DNA of 64,000 bases from Nephrocerus scutellatus (lineage: Eukaryota; Arthropoda; Insecta; Diptera; Pipunculidae), in the NCBI GenBank assembly GCA_947095585.1, contig OX352763.1, forward strand, positions 22,617,462-22,681,461. Reading direction: 5' to 3'. Both the position numbers and the translations under genes were made by a program. Below are positions 12,401 through 27,400 of the stretch, piece after piece. Under the pieces are notes generated by a model. That model was not told the DNA's origin, did no database searches, and was given only the letters and a program-made list of their open reading frames with translations. How positions within the stretch are numbered: the stretch's first letter is position 1; each line of letters begins with the position of its first letter.

Positions 12401-15400
12401 AGAAGAACTTAATAGTCAAACTCCCTAAGAAAGGTGATTTGAGCAATTGCGAAAACTGGTGAGGAATTACCCTGCTAAACACCATAAACAAAGTGATTTC
12501 CTCTATACTAGCTAGGTGCATACGGAATGCGTTAGAGACAATTTTGAGAAATGAACATGCAGGTTTTCGCCCAAACCGTTCTTGTACTGATCAAATTAAC
12601 ACCCTGCGTATAATCATTGAACAGTCAGTTGGTCATCGCTCTCCTCGGTATATGGTTTTTGTAGATTTTAAACGCGCTTTTGATAGCGTGGGCCGTGTGG
12701 CAGATTTTGTCTAGCTATGGTGTTCCGGAAAAAAATCATTAACATCATTAAGGAGCTGTACCGCGAATCAACATGCCGCGGCATTCATAACGGGGTCCCC
12801 TCGGGGATGCCTTGGTTACAGTCGGGGCAGAGATCATTGGGGCCAGGGATAATGCGAGCTTTATAACTCTGAAGTATATGACACCAACCCCTGGGTAGGG
12901 ACTTTTCGCTACTATTTATGGGAGGAAGGTGTGTACCAAGGACCCTATTAACCTTACTTGAGGAGACTGCTGCAGCTTGATTATTGAGGCTGAACGGACA
13001 GTGGTGGGATTCCAGGTGGTGGGATGAGTGGGTTTATGCAGTCCCTTTACGTCCTGATGTGTTGACGTATGTAGCGTGGAGGCATCTCACTGACAGTCTG
13101 GTTGTACTGTACTGGGTGTCTTAGTAGGGTTGTGGCAGGCTAACAAGAACTGTTTTTACAGCAGTTCATTGTGGTGCCTGACGGAGAGCATGGACGTTTC
13201 GTAATGAAGAGATCGGGGTTAGTTATTGAGTGGCATCCAGCTACGATGCGAAGGGCTGTATTTTGTCTGTGTGTCACTTAAATATGACGTCCAGATGGGC
13301 GCGGCGGCGTAGTTAATAAATGAGTGGCCAATATCTTAGTCTAAGTGGGTCGGTTTTCTGCCGTTAGCCACTCCAACCTAAGTTAATCTAACAACCAAGC
13401 GTGTGTTTCAATATTGGCGATGAAAAAAATGCTAAACACTTATAAATATTATTTATCTTTGAAAAGGATACGCTACAATCGGCTCCGTCTGCCTTATATT
13501 TGGCATATTCTTAAGAACATAGAATAAGCATAAAGAGAATATGCTTAGCATATGTATCGACAGTGACACAAGGAAAAAAAAGAAAAACCGATAATTCCTT
13601 CGGCCAATGCAGTTGTTCACCCACGGGCAATGATGATCGAATGTCTGGAAAATAAACAAAAAATGGCGATGAGTATTTAAAAATCATTATAAAAAACAAA
13701 AAAGGTATACAAAAAAAAGACTCACTTCTATGCAATGATTGCATACTGAACAATGAGAACACCTTGGCGGTCGGTAAAATTTGCAAGTAACACACCATTT
13801 CATTCTTACAGTTATTCCATTGATTTCGGCATTTTTATAAAGTGGTGCACGAAATTCCTCTTCTCGATCTTCATCAGGAGATGCTGTGTGCGAATTAAAA
13901 GAACTGATAGCAAAAAAACAAAAAACTGATAGTGCACTTACCTTTCGGAATCACACCGGGATCCATAAATGTTGCTAAGGTAAAATTTGCTAATACAAAA
14001 AACGTTATGACACCCTGATACGCTGGTACCCATGGATGGCTGTAAATATAATATTGGCATCTAAATGGGGGGTGGAGAAGAGAAGAAGAAAAATATTTAT
14101 TCATTTAGACTTAAATTAAACAATAATTTAACCGACGATAACATAAGCTGCGCACTAACAAATAGTTATGTCAGGAATTAAAAAGTGTCAGGACTGAAAA
14201 ACAAGCAATGAAGCAATGAACACAAAAACACCACAGATGTAACTATAGATATTCTTTAATGTAGACATGGAAAAAGTACATATACGTATGGGAAGAATAA
14301 AACGAATGAACTGCTCGCAACGACGGTTAAACTAACACTGCCTGCGATCATTTTGCCAGCCAGGCCCTCCCTGAAGTGTAGACGTCCCGGCTATAGATTC
14401 GTCGTCGTCATCGGTGTTGTCGTCATCATTCAGTTCCGGAGAGACGAGACACCACGGCTTTATTCGTCCAGCCTCAAAGATGGAAGTAAATCGACGTCGG
14501 GTTCGGCTGATCTTCGATCAAATATCGATCATGACCATGATCTGAATTTCGGCTCGATCTTCCTGTATTCTCCTGTCGCTGGAGGTACATTTTCAATCAC
14601 GACAAGGTCGCCTTCTTGGTAGCAATGCGGCAACTTATGCTGTGAGTCGAAATGTTGTTTCCATTTGGCCCGTTCCCCTTCGATATTGTCAGCGGCTTGA
14701 TTACGTCGGTTAGTTATGGCGGTTTCGGGAACATCAACGCTGTGCAACGCTTGAGTTAGATGATTCTGAAGCCGGTCACGGAGTCCAAAATCGAATACCA
14801 ATTCGTTGGGCGAGAAGCGTGTGGTATCGTTCTTTGCCCACTGAACATCATTTAGGTTGGCGTCCCATAAGTTAGACTTCTCCATCGTACATCGAATGAT
14901 GTTGAGGATCGATTGTTTGACCCGCTCAACTTGACCGTTTGCTCGTGGGGTACGAACATCTACCCGAAGATGAACAATTTCGATTTTTGCAGCAATATTC
15001 ATAAAACTTCTTGTCGGCGAAGGCAGTTCCTCGGTCAGTAATCAATCGGGTCAAACATGTCAAGTCATTTAACGCAGCAATAAGGGGCTGCATTTTGGTA
15101 CTTTTTTCTGGTTTGAGGATCACAAACTTTTAAAGGAGTCAACGATACTCAATACGTGAATTGGAGTGAATTTCCAAACGACTTCTACTAAATGGTCCCA
15201 GGTGGTCAAAGTGTAGAATCCCGAGTGGTATTGGAAAAATCGGCTCTACATAAAGTTGACCCTCCTTCTTACCGGACACAAACTTATTGTAGCAACATTC
15301 CAAGCACGACGTCAAGTAAGATTTGGCATAACGTCGAAGACGGGGAAACCAAAAGTTCTGTTATCGTTGTATGGTTTTCTCGAGCCCAAAATGACCAACA

Positions 15401-18400
15401 TCATCGTGACAGTTTTCAGGATACGCCAACAAATGGCTCGGGGAACAAAGAACAGCAACATGTTATGTTCATTCTTCAAAATTCGGTTGTCTTGTACTAC
15501 GAACTCTTTCTTCCACAGCTTCTCGTGTTGAATCTCTGTCCTGAGTGTAAGGAAAATCGTCTTTAAATCTGGATCTTGGTTTTGCATACTCGTCACCCAG
15601 TCGCCGATGTCGAGTTCAATTTTGGGAATGTCATCAGCAACGGTTTTTGGTTCACTCGGTAGTTCATAAGGTGCCCAGCTCATGGCATACACATATGGAA
15701 TTTTTGCTCCAGCACTATGAAAAAAGTAATATCGTACTCCTGGAGAGCCAACCACCAGCGAGCTACACGTGCGAGCAATGGCTTGGTCGATTTCATGCAG
15801 AACAATCTGTAACGATACGGAACGACTTACTCAAAAGATAGATCCTGAAACGTTAAAGAGTCTCCGCAATGGCAACGACCTCCAGCTCATAACTGTGGTA
15901 CTTCTGCTCGCTGTCGTTGCAATGGCGGCTGAAACACCTCACCGGCTTAAACACATCGGGATTCGTCTCCTGCATCAATACTCCAGCCAACCATGTCGCA
16001 CTGGCCTCAGTATGCACTTCGTGCTCCTTATCCGCACTATACAGCACATGTATCGGGTCGCATCACAATTTGTCCCTTAGCGTTTGGAACGATTTTTCTT
16101 GTTCGAAAGTCCACTGGAATGGTACCTGTTCCTTTTTCTTAAACAGAGAAGTCAACGGACGAGAGATGACTGCGAAGTTCTCAATGAATTTCCGGAAAAA
16201 TTCTATAAGTCCCAAGAATTGGCGATTATCGTGGTCGTTATCTGGCTTGGGAAAGTTCCTTATTACAGCTGTTTTCACATCATCAGGGTGAACTTCGCCG
16301 CCATTAACACAATGTCCAAGATAAGCAATTTCTTCGCAGAGAAAAGCACATTTCTTTCGTTTTAGTAGTAACCCAGCTTCCCGCAATACCCGTAGAAACT
16401 CTACTAGACGTTCGAGTCCTTCCTTGACATTTCGGCTTTTGATGATGAAATCGTCGATGAAAGCAGATACACTTCCTGCACATATCTTGCGCACCAATCT
16501 ATCCGCCGTTTACTGGAATACATTCGGGGCATTGGCCAACCCAAATGGCATATAGTTATACTCAAAATGCCAATCATGAGTCACAAATGCGGTGTATTTC
16601 TGTGAAGATTCCTCCAATGGAATCTTTTGATATCCGGACATCATGTCCAATGTTGTAAAATACGCATATCCGATCAACTTCGCGAACTCTTCCTCTACAA
16701 CTGGCATTGCAAATGACCGTTTCACCGTAATGGAATTGGACTTCCGGTAATCCGCACATACTCGCCCATCGACATCTGCGTTCTTTACCAGGACATTAGG
16801 AGAAGCGTACGCAGAATGGCTTTCCCGAATGGTGCCTTTTTCATACAACTCGTTTACTTTTCGGACGAACTAGCTTCGGATATCGTATACCTTCGGACTT
16901 TTTGACTGACTGGTTGATCGTCATTTACTTCAATCTTCATAGCAGTAATTGTGCCCTTACCCAGTTCAGTTAACAAACTTGCAAAATTGATATTCCGTGA
17001 GAATCTTAAATAGTTCTTCCCTTTCAACCGCGAGTACACTATCACCGATTTTGATCCTGTATCCTTTCCATCCGACAACCGTCACCTTCGATTATTGTCC
17101 GAACTCTACTGGAGCATAAAATGTCCTTCCCGATCAAACACCGATTCGCTTAGTAAATGATCTTCGACAATGAGTAACACTGCATTCAACCTTTCATCAT
17201 CAATAGCCATCAACTGTGTTGAGCAATAGTAACTACTCCCAAACATTCCCAACAGTTGTCTGCCCGTATATGGTTGGACCTTATCAGACTCAGAAAAGTA
17301 ACTTATTTTAATTAGGGAGACATCACTATCGGAGTTGGGTAACCCCCTTTACTTTCACTGTCTTAATTAGGGATCGACGCCCCGTGCCATATTGGAAGAC
17401 TATTTGATGGACTTGACAATATAGAAAGCGAAATTGTCAACGTTACGGGCGATATGTGCGGAGGTGTGGTGGAAAATTTGATTCAAAGAATCGATCGCTA
17501 CAAACGTGCTCGCTGTGGTCATATGAATGAGATCGAAGATCCATACTTAAATGTGTACTACAACTGGTATAAATTTCAGCCCGATATCTCAATTATTTTG
17601 TGTTTTATTTCAATACAAAATTGTTATGTCCTTATTGAAAAACCCTGTATATTTGCATGTTGATTCTTTGAAAATATCATTTATTTACCTTTTTAATGAG
17701 GAACCTCATTAAAAGCAATCGATGAGATAAATTAATCTGCATATTTGTTTCCTTGGTATTAATTTCCATGCTTTGGCAGCTATCAGAGTAAAAAGGTCCT
17801 TACCTAAATCTAATTTGCATTATGCTCCATGTAAAAATGCAATTTTATAAAGAAATGGCACTCACAGAGTGCCTGTGAATCTATAACGAAAATTACGGCT
17901 AATTAACAGCAAGATTGACTTCGTTCGTTCGTTCGTTCGTTCGCTTTCTATCAAAGACCACATCAACCATAGAAGCAATTGACCCGGAAATTTATTTAGC
18001 GCGTAAAAGTGCATGCACAGCATCCCCACAACATCATTATCAAGAAGTGATAGTGCTGGTAGAAAGTATCCTGCCGAATGTACGCCTACATGAATGCGAT
18101 GGCAAAGATTGTTAAAAATAATATGTGGTGCCGTGCGCACCCACTATAGAGAGAATATTTTCTAAAGCAGACATATAAAAAGACCATCCAGAGCTCACAT
18201 AAAGGTAGGCAGGAAGGAATTAAATTGACATATCTGGAAACTTATAATGGAATACACGTACAAAGACTTGAATCTAGATTAAGATACATGTATATGCGCG
18301 AATGGAAGAAAACTCCATCTGCAACGAACTACCAATTTGAACATCCCCGTATACAACATAAAAAGATGACACAACATTTTGTTATTTTTAAAGGAATTAG

Positions 18401-21400
18401 TACGGTAAACTACATAAATTTCTTTATTTACGAGGATAACAAAAAGTGTAAATATTTTCATTTTTGATTATAAGCATTGTTAATGGCAAAAATGTAAGGG
18501 GATAAAGATCACGGTGAACTACATACATTTCTTTATTTACAATTATAACAAACATCCATACTTTCTAAGGTCATGGAAACGCTGATCAATCGTAAGCTTA
18601 TGCAACACCTTAAATTACGTGCAATCCTTAGCGACCAGCAGTATGGTTTTCGTAGGGAACGTTTTACAGGTGACCACCTCACTTATCTCACTGAAAATTG
18701 GAAACAGCCTATTCGCAAATTTGGTGAACGCAAAGTTGTTGCACTCGATATTTCCAAGGCATTTGACAGTGTCTGGCATCAACCTCTTTTATCGAAAATG
18801 AATGCCTATGGGATTGATACGGCCCTACTTGACTTGACTAGTAACTACCTTTCTGACCGTTTAATCCAGGCTTATATTCGCCCTAAACTTGAATACAACT
18901 GTATTGTCTGGGCATGTGCCCCCAAGACCACATTGCATCTACTAGACAGAAATCATAACCGCGCGTTAAAATTTATTGATGACGTAAATATCGCGAAAAC
19001 AATCGAATCCCTTAAACTTATCGCTTTTTTACAGGCGGTGTTCAAAAGAAATATCCAGATGCATCCCGCCCATTCTCGAGCGCATTCTTAATACCCGTGC
19101 CTCAAGTCGAGCCCATGGGTCCACCATTAAGCATAGCTTTGGACGTACTAACCAATTCAGAGATTCCTTCTTTATCCGCACAATACGAGTAGTGATGTGG
19201 AATGAATCGCCTGATTCTGTGTTTCCGCATTTGTATGATCTGCAGTCATTTAAGACACGCGTGCATAGACATCTCATCTTTTCCTCTCCGTAATTTCCTA
19301 ACGCCCACGATGTGCAAAGCATTATAAGGGTGCAAGCACCTTTAGCGTGTGTACATTATAAAAAAATGTGCTTCTAATCTAAGTGAACCGCAGTGTATAA
19401 CAAATTCGTTCACTTCTATTTATTAAATTTGGCATGAACAACTTCTTTGGGGTCCTTTTTAACCAACTTTTATTACTCTGCAAAGGTATTTTTACTCCTG
19501 AATGCTTCTATGTTTTGGTACCAACAGCTACAGCAATCTCTGACTCATTCAAAAAAGGCAATTGTTTTAATTACGAAAAAAAGTACAAAGGGAACACAAA
19601 TAAGACGCATAATACCATAAACGGATGTCAATTCCACTTTTGGAATTGGTCACAAACTCAGTCAGAGATGGTAGGCTACAGCTAAGTCTGTGAGGCAATT
19701 GCATGTTTTTGCTACTGATAGACCTTTATCTGCCATTTTATTCCATTTACTCAGAAAAATTTGCTCAGTACATGCACTTTTATGTAATTTCATTATTATG
19801 TGGGTCATGGATATGACCAAAACTTACAGAATATCCTTGAAGGTGCAGGCTTCTTGTGTAATTTGTGGAGTGATATTTGTACATGACTTTTTTTACACAT
19901 GACTTAAATCGTTTTAAATTATGCCACTGAATTCACTAGCTATTAATAAAAGAAAAAATGGTATAGCAACACAATAACATGTGCTTTGACAATATCAATA
20001 ATAATGCGATTAAAATTGTATTCAAGATACTAATTCATGACGTTAGGTAAATATTAATTGATTATTTCTTTATCATAAACTACACACTCCCCCACCCAAT
20101 ATAAATAAACTAAAAACACAAATTTGTGTCTCATGTAAATTGCCTATTTGTGTTAATATCAAAGAAAATGTACTTATCCCCAAAACTAAATACAAAGTTA
20201 TTTAGTTTTGTTTTTGTAAAGCTATTTCTAAAGCATGATAGTACATAACGTTTATTTATTAGAGGCATTCATTGAAATTCTTTGTATGGCTTTTGAGCAT
20301 TATCTTTTTATTTATTTACTTTGCATTAGTTATTATTTGCAAATGATAATAATTATCGTAATGCAACAAGTACAAGTGTGCGTGAGTGTGTCTCGGCGTG
20401 TGCGACAAGTTTCACCAACTTGCTTGCTTATTAAATAATAACGATTAATCAAGTGACAGCAAAATGCGATTCCCTGTACAAAAGTTGTATATAGAGACAC
20501 ATATTGGAAATATTTATAATGCAGCCGACAATCAGACGACACTTAGTTATGCAATATGAATAATAATCAGTTTCCATATGTGAAGATTAAGGCACACACA
20601 TATGGTGTGGTATGCACGTGCGTGTTGTGAATGATAGCGTTAGTAAAGATGTGTGCCTATATATATGTCTTATGAATCGTCCTTCGTTACTTCCTTCTGT
20701 CTGCAGAGGAACCCCGCAAGGTGGAATTCTATGCCTCTTCTATGGAACTTTGTGGGTTGTGAATGAGCTGCTGATATGTCTGAATAGGAAAGGATGCAGA
20801 GCGATCGCTTATTTGGATGACTATTTCCGTCTCAGGAAATCAACCCAATACCGTCAAGGAACTCTTAGAGAATGCTCTTAACAAGCTACCCAGACGGACA
20901 GATCGTTGTGATTTGAGAGTAAACCCAAACAAAACAAAACTTGCCTCTTCACAAGGAAATACAAAATTCCACATGTTGAAGCCATCTGGGTCTTCTCCTG
21001 GATAAAAAACTAAGCTGGAAATGTAATATATAAGAAAGCGTTCAAAAAGCCACAGTGGCACTCTTCTCCTACAAAAAAGCCATTGATAACAAATGGGTTC
21101 GTCAACCACTTATCAATCATTGGCTATATGTGTCGGTAATAATACCTACACTTCTGTACGGTGTGGTTGACTGTAGGTAGGTCTTAGACAAAGCTATAAA
21201 TCGCCACAAGCAAAGCAAAGTCCAACGATCAGCATGTGTATGTATGAGCGGAGCCCTTCGCACCACCCCATCAATTGCACTGGACATTATTGTCAACATA
21301 ACACCACTCGACATCTTCAGTAGGCAAGTAGCTGCTAACGCAGCTGTTCGCCTCGGGCACACATTTGTTCTGAGCTTATTCAGGGTACCAGGAAACATAG

Positions 21401-24400
21401 ACTACACCATTCCGCAACTACAGTTTAGAAATTACTTTCAAGTCACCAACCTCTCCAGATCATTCTAGGAAGAAGGTACTCTCTTGAAAGATGAATCGAT
21501 TTTACACTGACGATTCAAAAACTGATGATGAGGTAGGCGGAGCTAAATCTTAGACACTCTTTCCGTCTCTCCAATCAATGCAGTGTTTTCCAAGGAGAAA
21601 TCATGGCGATAAAAGAAGTCCTGTCTTGGCTGAAGAGAAATTACATTTCTTCTTGGATAGTCAATCTGTTGTGAATACTGCCGGTCATTTCTTAAAGAGA
21701 TGGCGGAGAAGTTCAACATTAACATGTGCTGGGTGGCGTGGCATAGAGACATTCTGGTCTAACCTTTCCCAGAATGTCTCTATGCCCCTAGCCCCTATGC
21801 TATGAACTCGTCAAAAATTGGAACTACACTGTCCCTTTTACCTAAAAATAGTTCATTACGCATACCGATACCTATACATGCAAACTCATGTTAAAGCTGG
21901 ATGCCATTGAGAATACTAATCTTCCTTGTCAAACGGATCAACGGATGTAGGAAGAAAATAGATTTGGCCTATGCTGGATCCGAAAGGCTCGGTGTATTTT
22001 CGAATGACTTTTGCTGTAATGACGAGGAGGAGGATGAGATCAATCTTCACTTTTTCTTTCTCAAAAACATAAGCTTCGTCCATTTTACAATGGATTGTCA
22101 AATGATTTGTCAAATTCTGCCATTAAAAGTCTCCTACGCTTCATTCGAACTGGATCAACGAGTATGGTGAAAATCTTCTCGATCCATGTGGCATCACAAT
22201 GGACCTGGGATCTGGGAATTGGGTGGTTTTTGTTAAGCACCCACCAGTTCTTAGATCTATAAGTACGAATGACCGTTGTATCTGTATCTGACTTATAATG
22301 GTTTATTCCTCCCGTCGTTACATCATAGTCTTGAAGCCATGTCGAAGCCCGTTATCATCCGGATATCTTAAATTGAATTATTATATTGTTCATGGTCATT
22401 CTACATAGTCGTGTCAGATCATTAAGGATGCCGAATTAGCTCATGGTTTAATAAAGTTCTAGACTGATTTAGACTCCATAACAGATGGCGTGTGGAATGA
22501 GTTTTGGAAGTCTAGACATTTTTCCATTTTTCTGCCTAAGGATGAAAATGAAAATAAGCCAATAATGACTTAAGAGTATTCGAATATCCTGTTGTGAAGT
22601 ATAGAAGAAACAATTTTATACATTTTACTCAACAACGTTATATCACGATACTTGCTGGCCGTTTTGGAAACTCCTTTTGGGGGGCACAGGATGAATCTTC
22701 ATCCTCCCAGACCTGCACTATTATTTCATTAAATGCTTGTTGCCTCCAGATTCAATTAGGTCCGCTGTGATGCCATGTATGTGCTAACTTCGCTCATGCT
22801 TAGTCGCGGCAACATAGTGTGATCGTCAGTTATTGGTGTGACCTTAAATTCCTAATATTTGGCAGTGGCAAAGGTTGAGTCAGCAGTACTAAATTATTTT
22901 AAAGTCGTATCCATTTCTCTTCTAAGCCCGGCGGCATCACAGCGCCGGACTTACTCTCCCCGCATTGAGGGCGAGTCCCATCGGTTGACCATGTGTAGTT
23001 TTTTTGGTCTGTTTGTTGCAAAGGTTAGCCGTGTTGACTCGAATCCGATTCATTAATGCAGTGATACAATTCGCGGATTGCCAGCAACAAGATAGTCCGA
23101 GTCGACGATGGCATTATCATCGCACTGAACAGCAAACATTTACAAAAAACAAAGACAAGAGAAAGATCCCCAAGCTCATGTTTATATAGCGAAAAAGTTA
23201 TCCACCCTGATAAAAATTTTATATCAATTCAATTACTAAGAAGCGTATCTTTAAGTAGTTCTAGTTATTATTTCCTTTGTTAAAACTTAAACAATTACAA
23301 GGAATCACAATCTTTGAAAGTTAAGCCATGTTTTTTAACAATAACGCCCGCAATAAACTTAATATTTCCAATTAATGTCCCTGTTTATTTTATACGGTGT
23401 ACTGCCACTAAAACTACTTCCGTAACCTCAATTGATAATGCTCATAATTTAAACAAATACCACCAGAATTGATAGATAAAAGTTCACCTTATAACTTTAT
23501 ACAAATCCCATTAATGAAAAGACACAAAAGGGATCCTTAGTTGTTTATTGAGCAAAAGTTCAAGATCCAGTAATAAAAGTTTCGTTAATTAGATGATGCT
23601 AAGGAAGCTTCAAAAACCTCCATAACTCCATTAAACCATGAAACGATAAGAGAAGGTAAAAGTTTTAATTGGTATACAGGTGCCATAAAATATGAATACT
23701 GTGAATGGTACAAAAGAAGAAGGGGGAAGCACTTGTTAGCTCTACGAGCAACAACGATGACAAACAACAATAAGTAAACACGAAATTTGTTTTTGCCATA
23801 AAAGTGGCTAATATTGTTTTAGTCTTCCTGTTATGCATTTAAGCCATATGCACCCATTACCGTTTTTAAAAATTTATGTTTCTTTCTCTGTGTTAACAAA
23901 ATGAAAGCAACACTCAAAACTCCTGGCAAAAACAAAATTCTACAATAGGTGAATAATGGGTGTGTGCACTAATAATTGTACTGTGCCATTATTCTGCGTA
24001 GCGTGTGTGTAAGTATTTGTGAAAGCCGAGTGAACTGCAGCCAGAGCACTGAACCGTGAATGTGTGCGTGTGGGTGTGGGGTGAAGATGGTTGCCTTTTA
24101 ATTTTTTATTTAGGATACGTGGGTGGCGCCTTGTTGGGTATATTATGATACATGTTATTAACTTTTGTTATATTCCATTTTTTTGTGTTATTTTTGTTTA
24201 TTGTCCGATTTTTTACATTTTCAGGTCACTAGAGTGCATTTGACAGATGAAGGCGGCAACAACAATAACAGAATCTTCTTTTTCCCGATGAGCGGAGGAG
24301 AAAGTACATAAATTCTTCAGAACATACTACCACATCGATACATATATATATCTACAATTATATATAAATAATACCCAGTTACATTTTGTTTTTTTTTCCC

Positions 24401-27400
24401 TCACGTCACCTAATTTATTTGTGTTAAGTCTGGATGGATTGGTGAATGTTTGTGCTTAAAAAAAAAGATCCGACATCAGGACTACTTTTTCTGAGATGAT
24501 ACCGATGGTGATGATTAAGGGAAATATAAGGAAACAAAAAATGTAAATGTAAATGCACATTTGTGTCAGTTAGGATTTGCAAATAGAGCATAGTTACAAA
24601 CGCAAAACACGAGCAGAAAGTTTGTTATTTAAAAATGGCCCACAGCAGTTGGAACAACGAGAACAAACTTTTTATTCTCTTGGATGCAGCTACAATAATG
24701 AAAAAGAATTCGTCTGGAAACTTGCAAATGTGAATCGGCTCCATAATATTCTTCCATTTGTTATATGAAGTTCCCAATTTCATTCTCATCATCATCATCA
24801 TCATCATCATAGTTAATTATTTAAAAAAATTAAATCAAATTGAAAAGTCGTCCTCTTTTATTTTCTGGCAATGTTAAGTTCACGGTTTCTACCAATAAGC
24901 TAGTGATTTAAGAACACCTTGGACCAACATTTATCGTGCAATTTGGCAGAATATCGGCCGATTTATGCGAAAAAGTTATGAAAATTTGTCTTTAGCCTAA
25001 TTACTCGTGCAGGCGTTTCATTGGAGAACATTTGAACCTCGGAGCGCAACCCCACGAATGAAGGCAACTTTGGTGTACTCATTTACTACTGGGTTTCTTT
25101 TTCATCTAATTTTTTTTAAATGTACCCGATGTATCCGATATGTACCTACCCCTGTAGCCCATATAATTTTTCAAATTCTATTTAAAGGGTGTCCCAACAA
25201 GAGCGCCGGACATCTTAAAGAGGAAATAGAGCGCGTTATTGGTGAAATATAGCCATTTACAATAATTAAACGTTGTCGGTTTGAATACTTCTCCATATTC
25301 TTAAATCGCGTGGTCTGAACGTGACATATGTCAACAAAAAAATTACCATTAACAAAATGGCGGCAAATTTAAATCCGGCGCTCTTGTTGGGACACTCTTT
25401 ATTAACTTCACGGCCTTGCTGGCAAAATTTTGTGATCAATTTTTAACCCACTTCCTAAAGCCCGATTTTATTTAAACTTTGCACACATATGTAACTTTGA
25501 TGACAACACTTTCTATTAAAATTTGAAACCCCTCTCGTGTGCAACGTTCCATTGGCGATTTGATGGCCCATCTCACTGAACAGTGGAACCAGTCTATTAA
25601 TCAATTTGGTGAAAGCAAAGTCATTGCACTCGATATTTCCAAAGCGTTTGACAGAGTTTAGCATTAAGCTCTTTTAAATAAAATGCATACCAATGGAGTC
25701 AGTGGAAAACTGATTCATTGGATGATATTATATTCTGGATCGCTCAATACACGTTGTTTTGAACGGTTCCAAGTCTGAAATTCATCTCTTAAATGCTAGC
25801 GTAACCCAGGGCTCTGTTTTGACCCCAATACTCTTTCTCATTTTTCAATTCTCTTTATTAACTTCGCTTGCCCGTGGCACGTCCGGTACATGTATATTTC
25901 CGGTGACAATACTTTCTATTAAAATTTGGGGCCCCTCGGACCTCGGGGTCGGGGGGCACCCATACAAATATTTTACAAAATTTACCCGATTTTCTTAAAA
26001 TTTTATACACATGTGCATCTCGGATGGAAAACACTTTGTGGTAAAAATTTTGGAGACCCCGGGCCCCAGAGTCATGGGGCCACCAAGATTTTCTTTTTAA
26101 ACTAACCCGATTTTCATAAAGTTTTATAAACGTGCGCATCTCCGATGGACAACACTTTTTGTAAACATTTTGGAGACCTCGGGCCACGAGGTCGTGGTGC
26201 CCTTTACAAATTTTTTAAAAAAAATTTTACCCGACATTTTTCAAATTTTACACACGTGTGTATCTCCGATGGACAACAATTTTTGTATAAATTTTGGAGA
26301 CAGATTTTTCTTAAAAAATTAACCCGACGTTTATTCGCCCAAACTTGATTACAATAGTCACATCGGTCAGGTGCGCCTAAAACTACTTTTCACCTGCTAG
26401 ATAGAATACAAAACCGAGTGTAAAAAATTATCGGTGACGAAATGCGAAGTGAATAGATTCGCTTGGGCACCGTAGGAACGTTTCCTGCTTGTCACTGTTT
26501 TACCGCTACTACCACCAGCAGTCCTCAAGAGGAATAGCCAGTTGCATGCCACCCATGAATTCAAGCGTAATACTCGTGGCGCTCTAAATGCTCATCAGTT
26601 AAAAGTCAGAGATTCCTTCGTAAACCTTATAACACGAAGGTGGTATGCTAAACCTTAAACTTAAAGCAGAAAACACTTCGTCCATTAAAATATCTCTTAA
26701 GTGACAACACCAACATCAATATGATGTTAGTCCTACAATAATGAACAGCAATTTATCAAATCGTCAAACAGAACATCAATAGAATAAAATCTATTAAATT
26801 AATACACCAAATAGGTCAAAAGATATTAATCACCAAATAGACACTTTTGTCGTCTCAAGATCCTCGTTTGTATTCCGAATCAAAAGAACAAATTGACAGT
26901 TATCATACTCGTACTAGAACACCATCATCGCACAATACTAAGTCAAGTGTTTCAGTTATTGACAGATAAATGTACGCATTAAATACGTAGTTAACTTATT
27001 TCAAAGGTACACTGTTGGGAATTGTAAATTTGTCATTCCGTCTGCATTGCTTGATTCTAGATGGGTGTAACCTAAGATTTGAAGTCAATGTAGAAAATAA
27101 AAATCTACTACACGTGATTTAGAGCTTAACAAATACACACCCACACACACCCATAGAAATCTTCACTAAATATGCTGCTAGGTACTTGTATAACCTACAA
27201 CATTTCATTCCTCCGATTTAAAAAGTGTCGCTTAGCTTAAACCTTGTGTTTCTTTGTACTCGGTGTTTGTCGCTATTATCAATGTACATATTTACCATTT
27301 AATTTATGCAAACAGACGCGACAGACACACAATGGGTGGAGGATATTCTATGTGTATATACGTTTATAGTCTATAGTCTATAATTGAAACCACATTCAAA

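Noticed and set aside
14360..17450. Intact gypsy-type retrovirus with envelope
   Set aside because: Only broken pol-type sequence is visible; no env frame and no paired LTRs.
25858..26187. 109-codon minus-strand frame with internally repeated peptides
   Set aside because: The peptide repeat merely reflects the 122-bp DNA tandem units; the GC-rich blocks happen to keep frame.
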